Shown: in pieces, positions 33,632-43,010 of the stretch
Layout of the letters: each line of letters starts with the position of its first letter
How positions within the stretch are numbered: position 1 is the first letter of the stretch
Source: Paenimyroides aestuarii
GTDB taxonomy: Bacteria > Bacteroidota > Bacteroidia > Flavobacteriales > Flavobacteriaceae
DNA: 64,000 nucleotides
Reading direction: 5' to 3'
Assembly: GCF_024628805.1 (NCBI RefSeq)
Contig: NZ_CP102382.1
Location: 558,001 to 622,000, forward strand
Notes under the pieces: model-generated
What the model was told of the DNA's origin: nothing
The model's database searches: none
Seen by the model: only the letters and a program-made list of their open reading frames with translations
Position numbers and translations under genes: made by a program

Positions 33632-36430
33632 ATGAAGCATTTTTACATTTTAGCCGCATCGTTAGTTGGTGCAATGACTTTTGCACAAAACGGAGTGATT
33701 TCCGGAAAAGTAGTAGATGGAAACAATCAATTTTCTTTACCCGGAGCTACAATTAAAATCGAAAATTCGAATCGTTACACTATTTCCAATCAAAACGGTG
33801 GCTACGAATTTTTAAGCCTTCCAGAAGGCACCTATACGGTGTATGTAGAATACATTGGGTATGTAACTGCTGCGCAAGAAGTTGTTGTTGTTTCAAATAC
33901 TACAACAACTGCAAATTTTCAATTATTTACGGGTTCTGAAGAGTTGGAAGAGCTTGTAATTATCGGTGATTTTCTTCGCGGGCAGGCAAAAGCCTTAAAC
34001 CAACAACGCAACAATGCCAATATCACCAACATTATATCGTCTGACCAAGTGGGGCGCTTTCCAGATGCCAATATCGGTGACGCTTTAAAAAGGGTGCCGG
34101 GAATCACTATGCAGAACGATCAAGGCGAAGCTCGTAACATTATTGTTCGCGGATTATCTCCTGAGCTGAATTCAGTTACTTTAAATGGCGACCGTATCCC
34201 TTCTGCTGAAGGAGACAACAGAAATGTTCAAATGGATTTAATTCCATCGGATATGATTTCTTCGATCGAAGTAAATAAAACATTAACGCCGGATATGGAT
34301 GCCGATGCTATTGGTGGGTCTGTAAACCTTATTACCCGTGCTGTTCCAAATCGCGAGCGAATTTCGGCAACTTTGTCTGGCGGATACGCACCAATTCGTG
34401 ACAAAGGTTTATACAATGGTGCCTTTATCTACGGAAATCGGTTTGTTGATAATAAATTAGGCGTTATTGCTTCAGGAACATGGCAGTCACAAAATTTTGG
34501 ATCAGACAACGTAGAAGCTGTTTGGGACAAGGACGACAATGGCAATGCTTATTTAACCGAAATGGACATCCGCAAATACGATGTGCAACGTGTACGCAGA
34601 AGTGCTTCATTGAGTGCCGATTATGTTTTCAACGAAAACCACCGAATTGATTTCACAGCAATGTATAACTGGCGCGACGATCGCGAAAACCGCTACAGAG
34701 CACGATACCGCGATTTGGAATTACAAGACGACGGCACCTATATTGGTGAAATTCGCAGAGAAACAAAAGGCGGAATTGATAACAACCGCAACCAAAATGC
34801 ACGTTTAGAAGATCAACGTGTTGTTAACGTATCGTTGCGTGGTGAGCACTTATTGTCGCCAAAATTAGACATGGATTGGGCTTTTTCTTATTCAAAAGCG
34901 AGCGAAGACCGTCCTAATGAGCGATACATCGATTTCAGACAGAAAGACGTGGCTATGGGGCAAGATCTTTCTAATGGCAAAAAACCGTTAGTATTTGCAT
35001 TGAATGGTGAAAATCCAAATGATTTTGAATTGCGAACAATATCTGAAAACCACGATTATACGCAAGAAGAAGAAATCGGAGCTAAAATTAATTTCCGTAT
35101 GCCGTTTTCGGTAATTGAAAACCAAAAAGGACGCTTGCGCTTTGGAGCACGATTGCGCTTGAAAGATAAAGTACGTGATAATATTTTCTACGAATACCAA
35201 CCTATAGCAGAATGGGGCAGTTTAGCAAACACTCCAAATGTGAATTGGTCAGGAAACGGATACAATCCAGGCTCACAATATGCACCCGGATACTTTGTAA
35301 ACAATGCTTTTTTGGGTTCTTTGAATTTAGGAAATCCTGATTTGTTCGAAGCTTCGTTACAACCTTCAGAATTTTTATCATCAAACTATAAAGCAAAAGA
35401 ACACATCACAGCAGGATATTTGCGTTGGGATCAAGACTTTAACGAGAAAACATCAATAATTGCAGGTGTTCGTTTAGAGCATACAGCTATCGAATATACA
35501 GGAAATTATATCATAGATGAAGAAGATTTAGTAGGTGAAATTAAAAACGAAAACGATTATTTGAACATTTTACCAAGTATTACTTTAAAACATTATATCA
35601 CCAATAATTTTATTTTGCGTGCTGCAGTAACCACAGGTATTGCACGTCCTAATTATTACAATTTGGCTCCTTATGTAAATGCAATTCCTGCCGATGCTGA
35701 AATTGCTGCGGGTAATCCCAATTTAAAAGCAACCTATGCAACTAATTTCGATGTAATGGCAGAAAATTATTTTGAAAATATTGGTATTGTGTCGGCTGGG
35801 GCATTCTATAAAAATTTAGATAACTTTATTTATACTTATAACAATACCATTTTTACAACTGAAGATTTTGCAGCACAATTCCCGAACGTAGCCAACCCAA
35901 TACCAGCTGGCGAAAATTGGGATTTCACACAAGCTCGTAACGGTGATAAAGTAAGCGTTTATGGTTTCGAAGTAGCTTTTCAGCGACAGTTAGATTTCTT
36001 GCCTGGAAAATTCTTTAAAAACTTTGGTTTATATGCCAACTATACCTTTACAAAATCTGAAGCAAAAGGAATTACCAACGAAGACGGAACTCCACGCACA
36101 GGTTTAGGTTTGCCACGCACCGCACCGCACATGGTGAATGGATCTTTGGCATGGGAAAACGACAAATTCTCTGCGCGTTTATCAGCTAACTTCACCTCGG
36201 CTTATTTAGATGAAATTGGTGGCAACGAATTTGAAGATAGTTATTACGACAAACAATTTTTCCTTGATTTTAACATGGCTTACAAATTCTTGCCAAATTG
36301 GCGCGTGTTCTTAGAAGCAAACAACTTAACCAATCAGCCGTTGCGCTATTACCAAGGTGAAAGCAACCGCATGAAACAAATGGAATTTTACCAATCTCGC
36401 TTCACCTTGGGCATTAAATATGATTTTTAA
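33632..36430 (+). CDS. TonB-dependent receptor (phytase-linked)
   Basis: A 932-residue outer-membrane receptor. Signal peptide ends TFAQ (residue 19). A carboxypeptidase-like domain follows at 22-105 (GVISGKVVDGNNQFSLPGAT, LPEGTYTVYVEYIGYV). The plug (~115-240) contains RFPDANIGDALKRVPGITMQ, NIIVRGLSPELNSVTLNGDR and NKTLTPDMDADAIGGSVNLI, typical of the Xanthomonas/Caulobacter-type receptor subfamily. A 22-strand barrel ends in FTLGIKYDF. The two genes downstream encode a phosphatase and a phytase and overlap it, so the cargo is probably phytate, lower inositol phosphates or another organophosphate; this is inferred from context. Confidence 0.93.
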   Translation: MKHFYILAASLVGAMTFAQNGVISGKVVDGNNQFSLPGATIKIENSNRYTISNQNGGYEFLSLPEGTYTVYVEYIGYVTAAQEVVVVSNTTTTANFQLFTGSEELEELVIIGDFLRGQAKALNQQRNNANITNIISSDQVGRFPDANIGDALKRVPGITMQNDQGEARNIIVRGLSPELNSVTLNGDRIPSAEGDNRNVQMDLIPSDMISSIEVNKTLTPDMDADAIGGSVNLITRAVPNRERISATLSGGYAPIRDKGLYNGAFIYGNRFVDNKLGVIASGTWQSQNFGSDNVEAVWDKDDNGNAYLTEMDIRKYDVQRVRRSASLSADYVFNENHRIDFTAMYNWRDDRENRYRARYRDLELQDDGTYIGEIRRETKGGIDNNRNQNARLEDQRVVNVSLRGEHLLSPKLDMDWAFSYSKASEDRPNERYIDFRQKDVAMGQDLSNGKKPLVFALNGENPNDFELRTISENHDYTQEEEIGAKINFRMPFSVIENQKGRLRFGARLRLKDKVRDNIFYEYQPIAEWGSLANTPNVNWSGNGYNPGSQYAPGYFVNNAFLGSLNLGNPDLFEASLQPSEFLSSNYKAKEHITAGYLRWDQDFNEKTSIIAGVRLEHTAIEYTGNYIIDEEDLVGEIKNENDYLNILPSITLKHYITNNFILRAAVTTGIARPNYYNLAPYVNAIPADAEIAAGNPNLKATYATNFDVMAENYFENIGIVSAGAFYKNLDNFIYTYNNTIFTTEDFAAQFPNVANPIPAGENWDFTQARNGDKVSVYGFEVAFQRQLDFLPGKFFKNFGLYANYTFTKSEAKGITNEDGTPRTGLGLPRTAPHMVNGSLAWENDKFSARLSANFTSAYLDEIGGNEFEDSYYDKQFFLDFNMAYKFLPNWRVFLEANNLTNQPLRYYQGESNRMKQMEFYQSRFTLGIKYDF

Positions 36431-37425
36431 TGAAAAATAAACATTCAATCTACTTATTATTTTTATTAGTCATTAGTTTTTATTCGTATGGTCAGGCGCG
36501 TCCTGATCATGCGCTTAGTAAAACAGCGAATCAACATGCAGAAATACAAGCTGTAAAAAAGGGGATTTCATTTTTGGCAATTGGCGATTTTGGCCGTCAT
36601 GGCGCATTCACCCAAAAAGAAGTTGCCCGTGACATGGGAACGGTTGCAGAAATTTTAGATTTGAATTTCACCATTTCTGTGGGCGATAATTTTTATCCAA
36701 ATGGCGTTCAAAGTACGCAAGATTACCAGTGGATTTCATCGTTTGAAAGCATTTATACGCACCATTTATTGCACGAGCCATGGTTTGTGGCTTTGGGAAA
36801 TCACGATTATGAAGGAAATGCCCAAGCACAGATTGATTACAGCAACATTTCGAGACGTTGGCAAATGCCTCATCGCTATTTTGAACGATTAATAGAAATT
36901 GACAAAGGCAAATACTTACAACTTTTGGTGATTGATACCAATCCGTTTATTGCTAAATACAAGGCAAATCCTGAAAAATATTTGGGAATAGCTGATCAAA
37001 ACACACAAGAGCAATTACAATGGATGGAAACAAAATTAGCCAACAACGACCCCAAAATTGTGTGGAAAATTGTAGTGGGACACCATCCGCTGTACACAGG
37101 TGGCAAACGAAAAAATGATCAAGAAACCAAAGATATTCAATTGCTTTTTGAACCCATTTTAGAAAAACATAAGGTAGATGCATACATTTGCGGGCACGAA
37201 CATGATTTGCAGATTATTAAAAAAAGCGATAAAAATGTGATGCAATTTTTATCAGGTGCTGGTAGCGAACTGCGCGAAACCGGAAAAACAGAAGGCTCGC
37301 TTTTTGCTGAAGCTGTTCCGGGATTTATGGCTTTTACGTTAACCAACAATGCGTTGAAAGCTTATGTAATTCAATCAACAGCAAATGATTTCAAAATAAT
37401 TTATCAAACCGAAATTAAAAAATGA
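36430..37425 (+). CDS. Purple acid phosphatase-like metallophosphoesterase
   Basis: A 331-residue secreted metallophosphatase resembling tartrate-resistant (type 5) acid phosphatase. Signal peptide (ISFYSYGQ) then the five metal motifs in order: AIGDFGRHG, VGDNFYPNG, LGNHDYEG, VVGHHPLYTGG and ICGHEHDLQ. It starts within the receptor stop (TAATG) and overlaps the phytase start by 4 bp. It could strip phosphate from the inositol phosphates released by the phytase, or from other monoesters. Periplasmic or cell-surface location is expected. Confidence 0.92.
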   Translation: MKNKHSIYLLFLLVISFYSYGQARPDHALSKTANQHAEIQAVKKGISFLAIGDFGRHGAFTQKEVARDMGTVAEILDLNFTISVGDNFYPNGVQSTQDYQWISSFESIYTHHLLHEPWFVALGNHDYEGNAQAQIDYSNISRRWQMPHRYFERLIEIDKGKYLQLLVIDTNPFIAKYKANPEKYLGIADQNTQEQLQWMETKLANNDPKIVWKIVVGHHPLYTGGKRKNDQETKDIQLLFEPILEKHKVDAYICGHEHDLQIIKKSDKNVMQFLSGAGSELRETGKTEGSLFAEAVPGFMAFTLTNNALKAYVIQSTANDFKIIYQTEIKK

Positions 37426-38474
37426 GAAAAGTACTCTATCTTATAGCAGTTACCACTTTTATAGCATCTTGCAATTCGTCTAAATTGGCTCCTGTTGCAA
37501 AAAATGCTTTAAAACCAACAATTGTTACCCAACCAACACCCCATGATACCGATGATCCTGCTATTTGGATCAACAAAACAAACCCTTCGCAATCATTAAT
37601 CATCGGAACCGATAAAGAAGCGGCTACCGGCGGTTTGTATGCCTATGATTTGCAAGGAAAAATGGTGCATAAAGTATATCCAATGGATCGCCCAAATAAT
37701 GTGGATATTGCATACAACTTGCCATTGAACGGTAAAAAAGTGGATATTGCGGTGGTTACCGAACGAAAAAAAAATCAAATCCGCATATTTTCTTTGCCTG
37801 ATTTAAAACCGATTGATAACGGCGGAATTGCTGTTTTTGCCGATTCAGAACAGAAGGATCCTATGGGTATTGCATTGTACACCAATCCTTCCAACGGAAA
37901 AATCTATGCCATTGTGGGCAGAAAAGAAGGTGCCTCAGGAGCTTATTTGTATCAATATGAACTAACGGATAACAAAGGAACGGTTGCCGCTAATTTGGTG
38001 CGAAAATTTGGAAACTATTCAGGCAAAAAAGAGATTGAAGCCATTATGGTTGATAATGAATTGGGGTATATTTATTATGCCGATGAAACCCAAGGAATAA
38101 GAAAATATTACGCAGATCCCGCAAAAGGAGATAAAGAACTGGCCTTTTTTGGTCAAAAAGATTTTAAACGCGACCACGAAGGTATTGCTTTGTTCAAAAC
38201 CAGTGATAAAGAAGGATACATTCTTATATCAGACCAACAGGCAAATAATTTTGTGGTTTATAAACGCGAAGGCGCCAATGACAATGTGCACGACCATAAG
38301 ATGATTGCTAAAATTCCTTTTTCAACCATTGAGTGTGATGGTGCGGATGCGGTTAATTTTAACTTTGGAAGTATGTTTCCAAACGGTATTTTTGTGGCAA
38401 TGAGCAACGGTATGGTTTTTCATTATTACGATTGGCGCATTATTCAAAAAGAAATAGACCAACAGCAGAAATAA
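37422..38474 (+). CDS. Beta-propeller phytase (3-phytase), lipoprotein
   Basis: A 350-residue beta-propeller phytase that cleaves phosphate from myo-inositol hexakisphosphate in a Ca-dependent way. Lipobox FIASC puts Cys17 at the mature N-terminus. Family motifs are TPHDTDDPAIWIN, GTDKEAATGGLYAYDL, DRPNNVDIAYN, DPMGIALY, KKEIEAIMVDNELGYIYYADE, RDHEGIALF and ECDGADAVN, which supply the acidic calcium ligands and basic phosphate-binding residues. It is the last gene of the operon, followed by a strong terminator. Confidence 0.95.
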   Translation: MRKVLYLIAVTTFIASCNSSKLAPVAKNALKPTIVTQPTPHDTDDPAIWINKTNPSQSLIIGTDKEAATGGLYAYDLQGKMVHKVYPMDRPNNVDIAYNLPLNGKKVDIAVVTERKKNQIRIFSLPDLKPIDNGGIAVFADSEQKDPMGIALYTNPSNGKIYAIVGRKEGASGAYLYQYELTDNKGTVAANLVRKFGNYSGKKEIEAIMVDNELGYIYYADETQGIRKYYADPAKGDKELAFFGQKDFKRDHEGIALFKTSDKEGYILISDQQANNFVVYKREGANDNVHDHKMIAKIPFSTIECDGADAVNFNFGSMFPNGIFVAMSNGMVFHYYDWRIIQKEIDQQQK

Positions 38475-38490
38475 ACCCCGAAAACACAAC

Positions 38491-38524
38491 AAATCCTACA
38501 GCCAACACACTGTAGGATTTTTTT
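38491..38524 (+). terminator. Phytase operon terminator
   Basis: Perfect 10-bp stem AAATCCTACA / TGTAGGATTT with 10-nt loop and T-run. Confidence 0.88.
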
Positions 38525-38538
38525 ATTGATTGTTTTGA

Positions 38539-38730
38539 TTACTTTTCGATAGGCATTTCATTCACAATTCGGTGCGTATTATTTTTTAACGAATCGATTT
38601 TAAGAGGCACACTGATTTCTTTTTGGGCAGATTTTTCACTGCCGGTAATATAATAATTTCCAACGATGAGAATTGCCGGGCAAAGCAACGACACACCGAA
38701 TAGCAGTAAATGGGAAGTAATTTTTTTCAT
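38539..38730 (-). CDS. Small membrane-anchored protein
   Basis: A 63-residue protein with one hydrophobic segment (residues ~7-28, LLLFGVSLLCPAILIVGNYYI) and a polar tail. No known domain. It starts 24 bp after the photolyase stop on the same strand and may be the last gene of the carotenoid-photolyase operon. The Cys is in an LLCP context that does not form a good lipobox. Moderate confidence that it is expressed. Confidence 0.5.
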   Translation of the reverse strand: MKKITSHLLLFGVSLLCPAILIVGNYYITGSEKSAQKEISVPLKIDSLKNNTHRIVNEMPIEK

Positions 38731-38754
38731 GAGTAGTTCTGTTTTGTTGAATGT

Positions 38755-40053
38755 TTAGGTTTCTTGTTGTAATGCTTTCTTATAGGTGCTTAAGGCGCGT
38801 TCGCGTGCTTGTTCATGAACCACAATGGGTGGTTCTAAATTGGTTTCAAAATCAGGGTTCCATTTTTTAATGTATGCTAATTTTTTATCAAACTTTTGCG
38901 TTTGTGCAGTAGGGTTAAATATCCGGAAATAAGGTGCAGCATCGCAACCGCAGCCTGCTGCCCACTGCCAATTGCCGTTATTGGCTGCCAAATCATAATC
39001 GTTTAATTTTTCGGCGAAATAGGCTTCGCCCCAACGCCAATCAATCAGTAAATGTTTACACAAAAAACTGGCAACAATCATGCGCACGCGATTGTGCATA
39101 AAACCGGTTTGGTTCAATTGCCTCATGCCTGCATCTACAATGGGATAGCCGGTTTGTCCGTTGCACCACTTTTTAAATTCGGCTTCATTATTGCGCCATG
39201 CTATATGGTCGTATTTTTCTTTAAAAGATTGATGCACCACGTGCGGAAAGTGATACAAAATTTGCATAAAAAATTCGCGCCAAATTAGTTCAGAAAGCCA
39301 CACATCATTGTGTTTCATGGCAAAAGCCACACACTTGCGAATACTTATGGTGCCAAATCGCAATGCTGTTCCCAATTGTGTGGTGTGCTGCAATGCCGGA
39401 AAATCGCGGTATTTATCGTAATCATTAATAATAGCTGGTTCTAAAACAGGTTTTTCAAAAATGAAATCGGTGGTTTTAAAGCCGATATCCTCTAAACTAA
39501 GAACGTGCTGCGCGGTTTTGTGAAAATTTGCGGTATTTAAGGCGTAGGTTTTAAGGGATTCTTTCGTTAATTTACTGCGCCATTTTTTGGAATATGGTGT
39601 GTAAACCGTATAGGGTTTGCCATCGTCTTTGGTTACTTCGTTCTGTTCAAAAATCACTTGATCTTTGTAGGTGTAAAACGATATATCTTTCTTGGCCAAA
39701 AAATCGGCCACCAATGCATCTCTTTTAATTGCTTGTGGCTCGTAATCTCTGTTGCAAAAAACAGCCTGAATATCATATTGTTCGGTTAACTCCTCAAACG
39801 CTTCCAACACGCTTGAATAAAACGTATGCATACCTGATTTAATCTTTTCTAAATCAGCATTTATATTTGTAATTGCTTGATGAATATAGTGTACCCTGCG
39901 GTCTTGTTTTTCTGGTAAAGCGTTTAAAATGCTTGTATCAAAAATAAAAACAGGAAGCACAGGCAACTCACAACCCAATGCGGCAGATAAACCTGCATTG
40001 TCGTATAAACGTAAATCGCGACGAAACCAAAATATGTTTACTTTAGTTTTCAT
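38755..40053 (-). CDS. phrB: Deoxyribodipyrimidine photolyase / cryptochrome
   Basis: A 432-residue photolyase-family protein. ATG 40053 is chosen because it gives the family start VNIFWFRRDLRLYDNAGL; the frame runs 24 codons further upstream into the lycopene cyclase. FAD-binding C-terminal motifs are clear: LIWREFFMQILYHFP, WCNGQTGYPIVDAGMRQL, TGFMHNRVRMIVASFLCK, DWRWGEAYFAEKLNDYDLAANNGNWQWAAG and YFRIFNP. It repairs UV-induced pyrimidine dimers with blue light, a sensible partner for photoprotective carotenoids. The start overlaps the crtYcd stop by 11 bp. Confidence 0.93.
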   Translation of the reverse strand: MKTKVNIFWFRRDLRLYDNAGLSAALGCELPVLPVFIFDTSILNALPEKQDRRVHYIHQAITNINADLEKIKSGMHTFYSSVLEAFEELTEQYDIQAVFCNRDYEPQAIKRDALVADFLAKKDISFYTYKDQVIFEQNEVTKDDGKPYTVYTPYSKKWRSKLTKESLKTYALNTANFHKTAQHVLSLEDIGFKTTDFIFEKPVLEPAIINDYDKYRDFPALQHTTQLGTALRFGTISIRKCVAFAMKHNDVWLSELIWREFFMQILYHFPHVVHQSFKEKYDHIAWRNNEAEFKKWCNGQTGYPIVDAGMRQLNQTGFMHNRVRMIVASFLCKHLLIDWRWGEAYFAEKLNDYDLAANNGNWQWAAGCGCDAAPYFRIFNPTAQTQKFDKKLAYIKKWNPDFETNLEPPIVVHEQARERALSTYKKALQQET

Positions 40054-40747
40054 GAATTGGCTTTTTTTGGAATATCTTGAAAAAATAAAGTACCAATAAA
40101 AATTGTGCGTAACCATAAACTGCATCTTCCACAGGAATGGTAAGCATTCTGATACCTAGAAACTCATCGGGATTGTAATTTACGATGGGCGATGCTAATC
40201 CGGTTCCTGTGAGTATTCCGTTTACGCCAAAAAAACCAGGCATTAGTATTAAAAAGGTTAAACTGGCACGGCTGATCCATTCTTTTTTAGCGATAAAATG
40301 CAGGTAAACAAGCGTGAGAATTGTAGCGATTGCCGTAACCAAAGTGTACATCTTATCGGTATGCAACAGCCCCACCACCGCGCAAACAATGATGCTTACA
40401 AACACAATAACATTGTTGAAGGCACTTGCCCATGGCCAATCGAAAAATTTCTCTAAACAGAAATAGGTAAACACACACGAAAAGGGAATACAGAAAAAAA
40501 ACAACCATTCTTCTATTGGTAAACCGGCAATTATTAAACCTGTGGTATAATCGGTATTAAACCACCACACGCCGTGAGCAGTGAACCATACATCCCATGC
40601 AATAAAAGGAATGGCAACTATGGTGGCTGCCAACAAGAACGGTCCGAACTGTTTATGAAACTGCAAGCGCTTATCAAATGATGCGATGAAGCAAATAAGT
40701 ATCGTAAAAAAGTTTATCAGAAGATAGGTATAAGGTTGCAGCATCAT
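40043..40747 (-). CDS. crtY: Lycopene beta-cyclase, fused CrtYcd type
   Basis: A 234-residue integral membrane protein made of two lycopene-cyclase (YcD) halves fused in one chain. Each half has the conserved motif: AWDVWFTAHGVWWFNTDY with GLPIEEWLFFFCIP in the first, and GTGLASPIVNYNPDEFLGIR with TIPVEDAVYGYAQF in the second. The acidic PxE(E/D) motif is catalytic. It closes both ends of lycopene to beta-carotene. About seven transmembrane segments. The start codon overlaps the crtZ stop. Confidence 0.93.
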   Translation of the reverse strand: MMLQPYTYLLINFFTILICFIASFDKRLQFHKQFGPFLLAATIVAIPFIAWDVWFTAHGVWWFNTDYTTGLIIAGLPIEEWLFFFCIPFSCVFTYFCLEKFFDWPWASAFNNVIVFVSIIVCAVVGLLHTDKMYTLVTAIATILTLVYLHFIAKKEWISRASLTFLILMPGFFGVNGILTGTGLASPIVNYNPDEFLGIRMLTIPVEDAVYGYAQFLLVLYFFKIFQKKPIHEN

Positions 40748-41196
40748 TATTTATTGAAATACATTCTAAAATATTTTACAGGAACCCACAAAAAACCGAA
40801 ACATTCACCGTGTTCTTTTCCCAAGTGTTTATGGTGTTGCTTATGCGCTCTGCGGATTGATAAAAGATATGGATTTTGGGTGTTTTTAAGCACTTTCAAT
40901 CGTTGGTGAATAAAAATATCGTGTACAAAAAAATACGCCATACCGTATAATGTGATGCCAATTCCGATATAAAAAAGATAATTAAAAGCGGCTTGAGCTC
41001 CAAAATACATCAATGCAATGGCAGGTGTGGCAAAAATCACAAAAAACCAGTCGTTTCGTTCCAATTCACCTTCGTTGCTATGATCGTGATGATCGCGATG
41101 CAAAATCCACAAAAAACCGTGCATTACATATTTATGAATCACCCAAGTGGCGCCTTCCATCAGCAAAAATACAGCTATAACTATTAATACATTCAT
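40747..41196 (-). CDS. crtZ: Beta-carotene hydroxylase
   Basis: A 149-residue membrane fatty-acid-hydroxylase-superfamily protein with the histidine clusters of CrtZ: HKYVMHG, HRDHHDHS, HDIFIHQR and RRAHKQHHKH. These bind a di-iron centre that adds the 3 and 3' hydroxyls of zeaxanthin. Three or four transmembrane helices. It lies between an SRPBCC gene (6-bp gap) and the cyclase (1-bp overlap). Confidence 0.94.
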   Translation of the reverse strand: MNVLIVIAVFLLMEGATWVIHKYVMHGFLWILHRDHHDHSNEGELERNDWFFVIFATPAIALMYFGAQAAFNYLFYIGIGITLYGMAYFFVHDIFIHQRLKVLKNTQNPYLLSIRRAHKQHHKHLGKEHGECFGFLWVPVKYFRMYFNK

Positions 41197-41202
41197 GGTT
41201 TG

Positions 41203-41664
41203 TTATTTGTTTGCAAAAAGTTTTTCCAACACTTTGTATCGGTAATTAAAAATATGTTCTAGTTTTTTTTGAACCATTAATTTATGTGCAATATTTCCTA
41301 TTGGCCCAAGTGGTAGTTCGTAATCTACCGTATCATTCATCAACACACCTTCTTCATTTGGGATAAATTCATGGAAATGATTCCAATATTTATAAGGTCC
41401 TTTTTTCTGAAAATCGGTAAAGCTTTTTCCTTCATCCACTTGTGTGATGAGCGTGGTCCAGCGCATGGGAATGTTGAGCAATGGCGTTATTTTATACGCA
41501 ATTTCTTGCCCAACATAAATCGATTCGCCATTTAAAGCAGTTAGTACATCAAAACCCATTTCTTTCGGCGTTATAACCGCCAAATTATGCGGTGATGAAA
41601 AAAACTGCCAAGCTGTTTCTATATCACAATAAAGCTGTTGTGTTCGTTTTAACTGATAGCGCAT
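41203..41664 (-). CDS. SRPBCC-family protein of the carotenoid operon
   Basis: A 153-residue START/Bet v1-like (SRPBCC) protein: N-terminal CDIETAWQFFSSPHNLAVITP, then the beta-sheet and MRWTTLITQVDEGKSFTDFQ, and a C-terminal helix LEHIFNYRYKVLEKLF. Such folds hold hydrophobic ligands. Its fixed place between the unknown secreted protein and crtZ suggests a carotenoid carrier, cyclase or chaperone role, but this is inference from context. Confidence 0.82.
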   Translation of the reverse strand: MRYQLKRTQQLYCDIETAWQFFSSPHNLAVITPKEMGFDVLTALNGESIYVGQEIAYKITPLLNIPMRWTTLITQVDEGKSFTDFQKKGPYKYWNHFHEFIPNEEGVLMNDTVDYELPLGPIGNIAHKLMVQKKLEHIFNYRYKVLEKLFANK

Positions 41665-41678
41665 CTTTTTATTTTTTT

Positions 41679-42134
41679 TTAAACAACCTCATTGATCATT
41701 TTCAGTAAGGTTGATGACCGCACATTTCCTTTGTGCTTGATAATAAAATCTTTGTCTTCTTTTTTATTGTCGCGGTAATTGAGAAACCATGGGGCATTCT
41801 CTTGCACAGAAAATCGAAGAAATCGGATTTCTACGTTGTTAGAGTCTGCTTTAACTGCTTTCTCTAAATTTTTTTTTCCTTCATTAAAGGTTTTTAACTT
41901 TGCTGTGGGACCGCCCACATGTTTTGCCCAAATGGTTTGCAAAGCGCCTAAATAAGCCAAATGCACGTTGCTACCGGTTTCATTGGTAAGCTGGGTTATT
42001 AATGTTTGGCATATTTCTTTATTGTTTGCAGCTTGGGCATAGTTTTTTCGAACATATTCTAAATCTAAAACCACTGCACTTTTTGCAACAATAGGCAACA
42101 TACATATCACAGCTATTAGCAAAGTTTTCATCAT
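41679..42134 (-). CDS. Secreted helical protein of the carotenoid operon
   Basis: A 151-residue protein with a signal peptide (LLIAVICMLPIVAKSA). The mature part is alpha-helical and TPR-like in pattern (VHLAYLGALQTIWAKHVGGP, GKKNLEKAVKADSNNVEIRF). No enzymatic motif. It starts inside the crtB stop codon (4-bp overlap) and I recall similar proteins at this position in other flavobacterial crt operons. It could assist carotenoid export or membrane insertion; this is untested. Confidence 0.7.
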   Translation of the reverse strand: MMKTLLIAVICMLPIVAKSAVVLDLEYVRKNYAQAANNKEICQTLITQLTNETGSNVHLAYLGALQTIWAKHVGGPTAKLKTFNEGKKNLEKAVKADSNNVEIRFLRFSVQENAPWFLNYRDNKKEDKDFIIKHKGNVRSSTLLKMINEVV

Positions 42135-42967
42135 AAGGCAGTAATTTTATATTGCAGGTAACTGGTCATTGCAAGCCCTAATTTTTGTCCGTTATGCACA
42201 CGTACTCTTTCTTTTAAAATGCGTTCTGCGGAGCTTTTTTTAATTTTGTTGAACAAACACAAATAATATCTGTATGCCAAATACACTCCAAATTTTGATG
42301 CTGCAGGCAACATTTTGATTCCTACTAAAGCTTCTTTAAATTCGGCAGCAATTTCGGATTCAATTTGTGCCTTAATACGGTTGTCAAACACATTCATTTC
42401 AATATTAGGGAAATAGGTTCTGCCCAAAACATGATAATCATCCTTTAAATCTCTTAAGAAATTCACTTTTTGAAACGCTGATCCCAATTTCATTGCATAA
42501 GGCTTCAATTCTTCGTATTGATCTTGCTTGCCTTCGGTGAACACTTTCAGGCACATAAGTCCTACTACTTCGGCCGAGCCTAAGATATATTCTTTATACA
42601 AGTCGGAATTGTAATCTATTTTGTTTAAATCCATTTCCATACTGTGTAAAAATTGATCAATTAAACTGCGATCAATTGCATATTTGTGCACCGCTTCTTG
42701 AAATGATTGCAAAATAGGGTTTAATGCTATACGCTCATCTAAAGCTTGATAGGTTTGCTCGGTAAGTCTTTTCAACAAAACCGCTTTGTCATAATCGTGA
42801 AAACTGTCCACAATTTCATCGGCCAAACGAACAAATCCGTAAATACCATAAATAGCAGGGCGAATGGAAGGGTGCAATGCCAAAATGCCCAATGAAAAGC
42901 TGGTGCTGTACTTTTGCGTAGTAGCTTTGCTTACATGTTGCGATAATTCGTCAAAGAGTTTTTTCAT
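42131..42967 (-). CDS. crtB: Phytoene synthase
   Basis: A 278-residue squalene/phytoene synthase joining two GGPP molecules to phytoene. The first Asp-rich motif is RLADEIVDSFHDYD (residues ~47-60), the second LRDLKDDYHVLGRTYFP (~170-186), with SAEVVGLMCLKVF and GSAFQKVNFLRD between them. It follows crtI by 43 bp and overlaps the next gene by 4 bp. Confidence 0.96.
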   Translation of the reverse strand: MKKLFDELSQHVSKATTQKYSTSFSLGILALHPSIRPAIYGIYGFVRLADEIVDSFHDYDKAVLLKRLTEQTYQALDERIALNPILQSFQEAVHKYAIDRSLIDQFLHSMEMDLNKIDYNSDLYKEYILGSAEVVGLMCLKVFTEGKQDQYEELKPYAMKLGSAFQKVNFLRDLKDDYHVLGRTYFPNIEMNVFDNRIKAQIESEIAAEFKEALVGIKMLPAASKFGVYLAYRYYLCLFNKIKKSSAERILKERVRVHNGQKLGLAMTSYLQYKITAL

Positions 42968-43010
42968 CTTTATATTTTTTTAGGGGGAACTTCTATTGTT
43001 TGTTTGCTGT

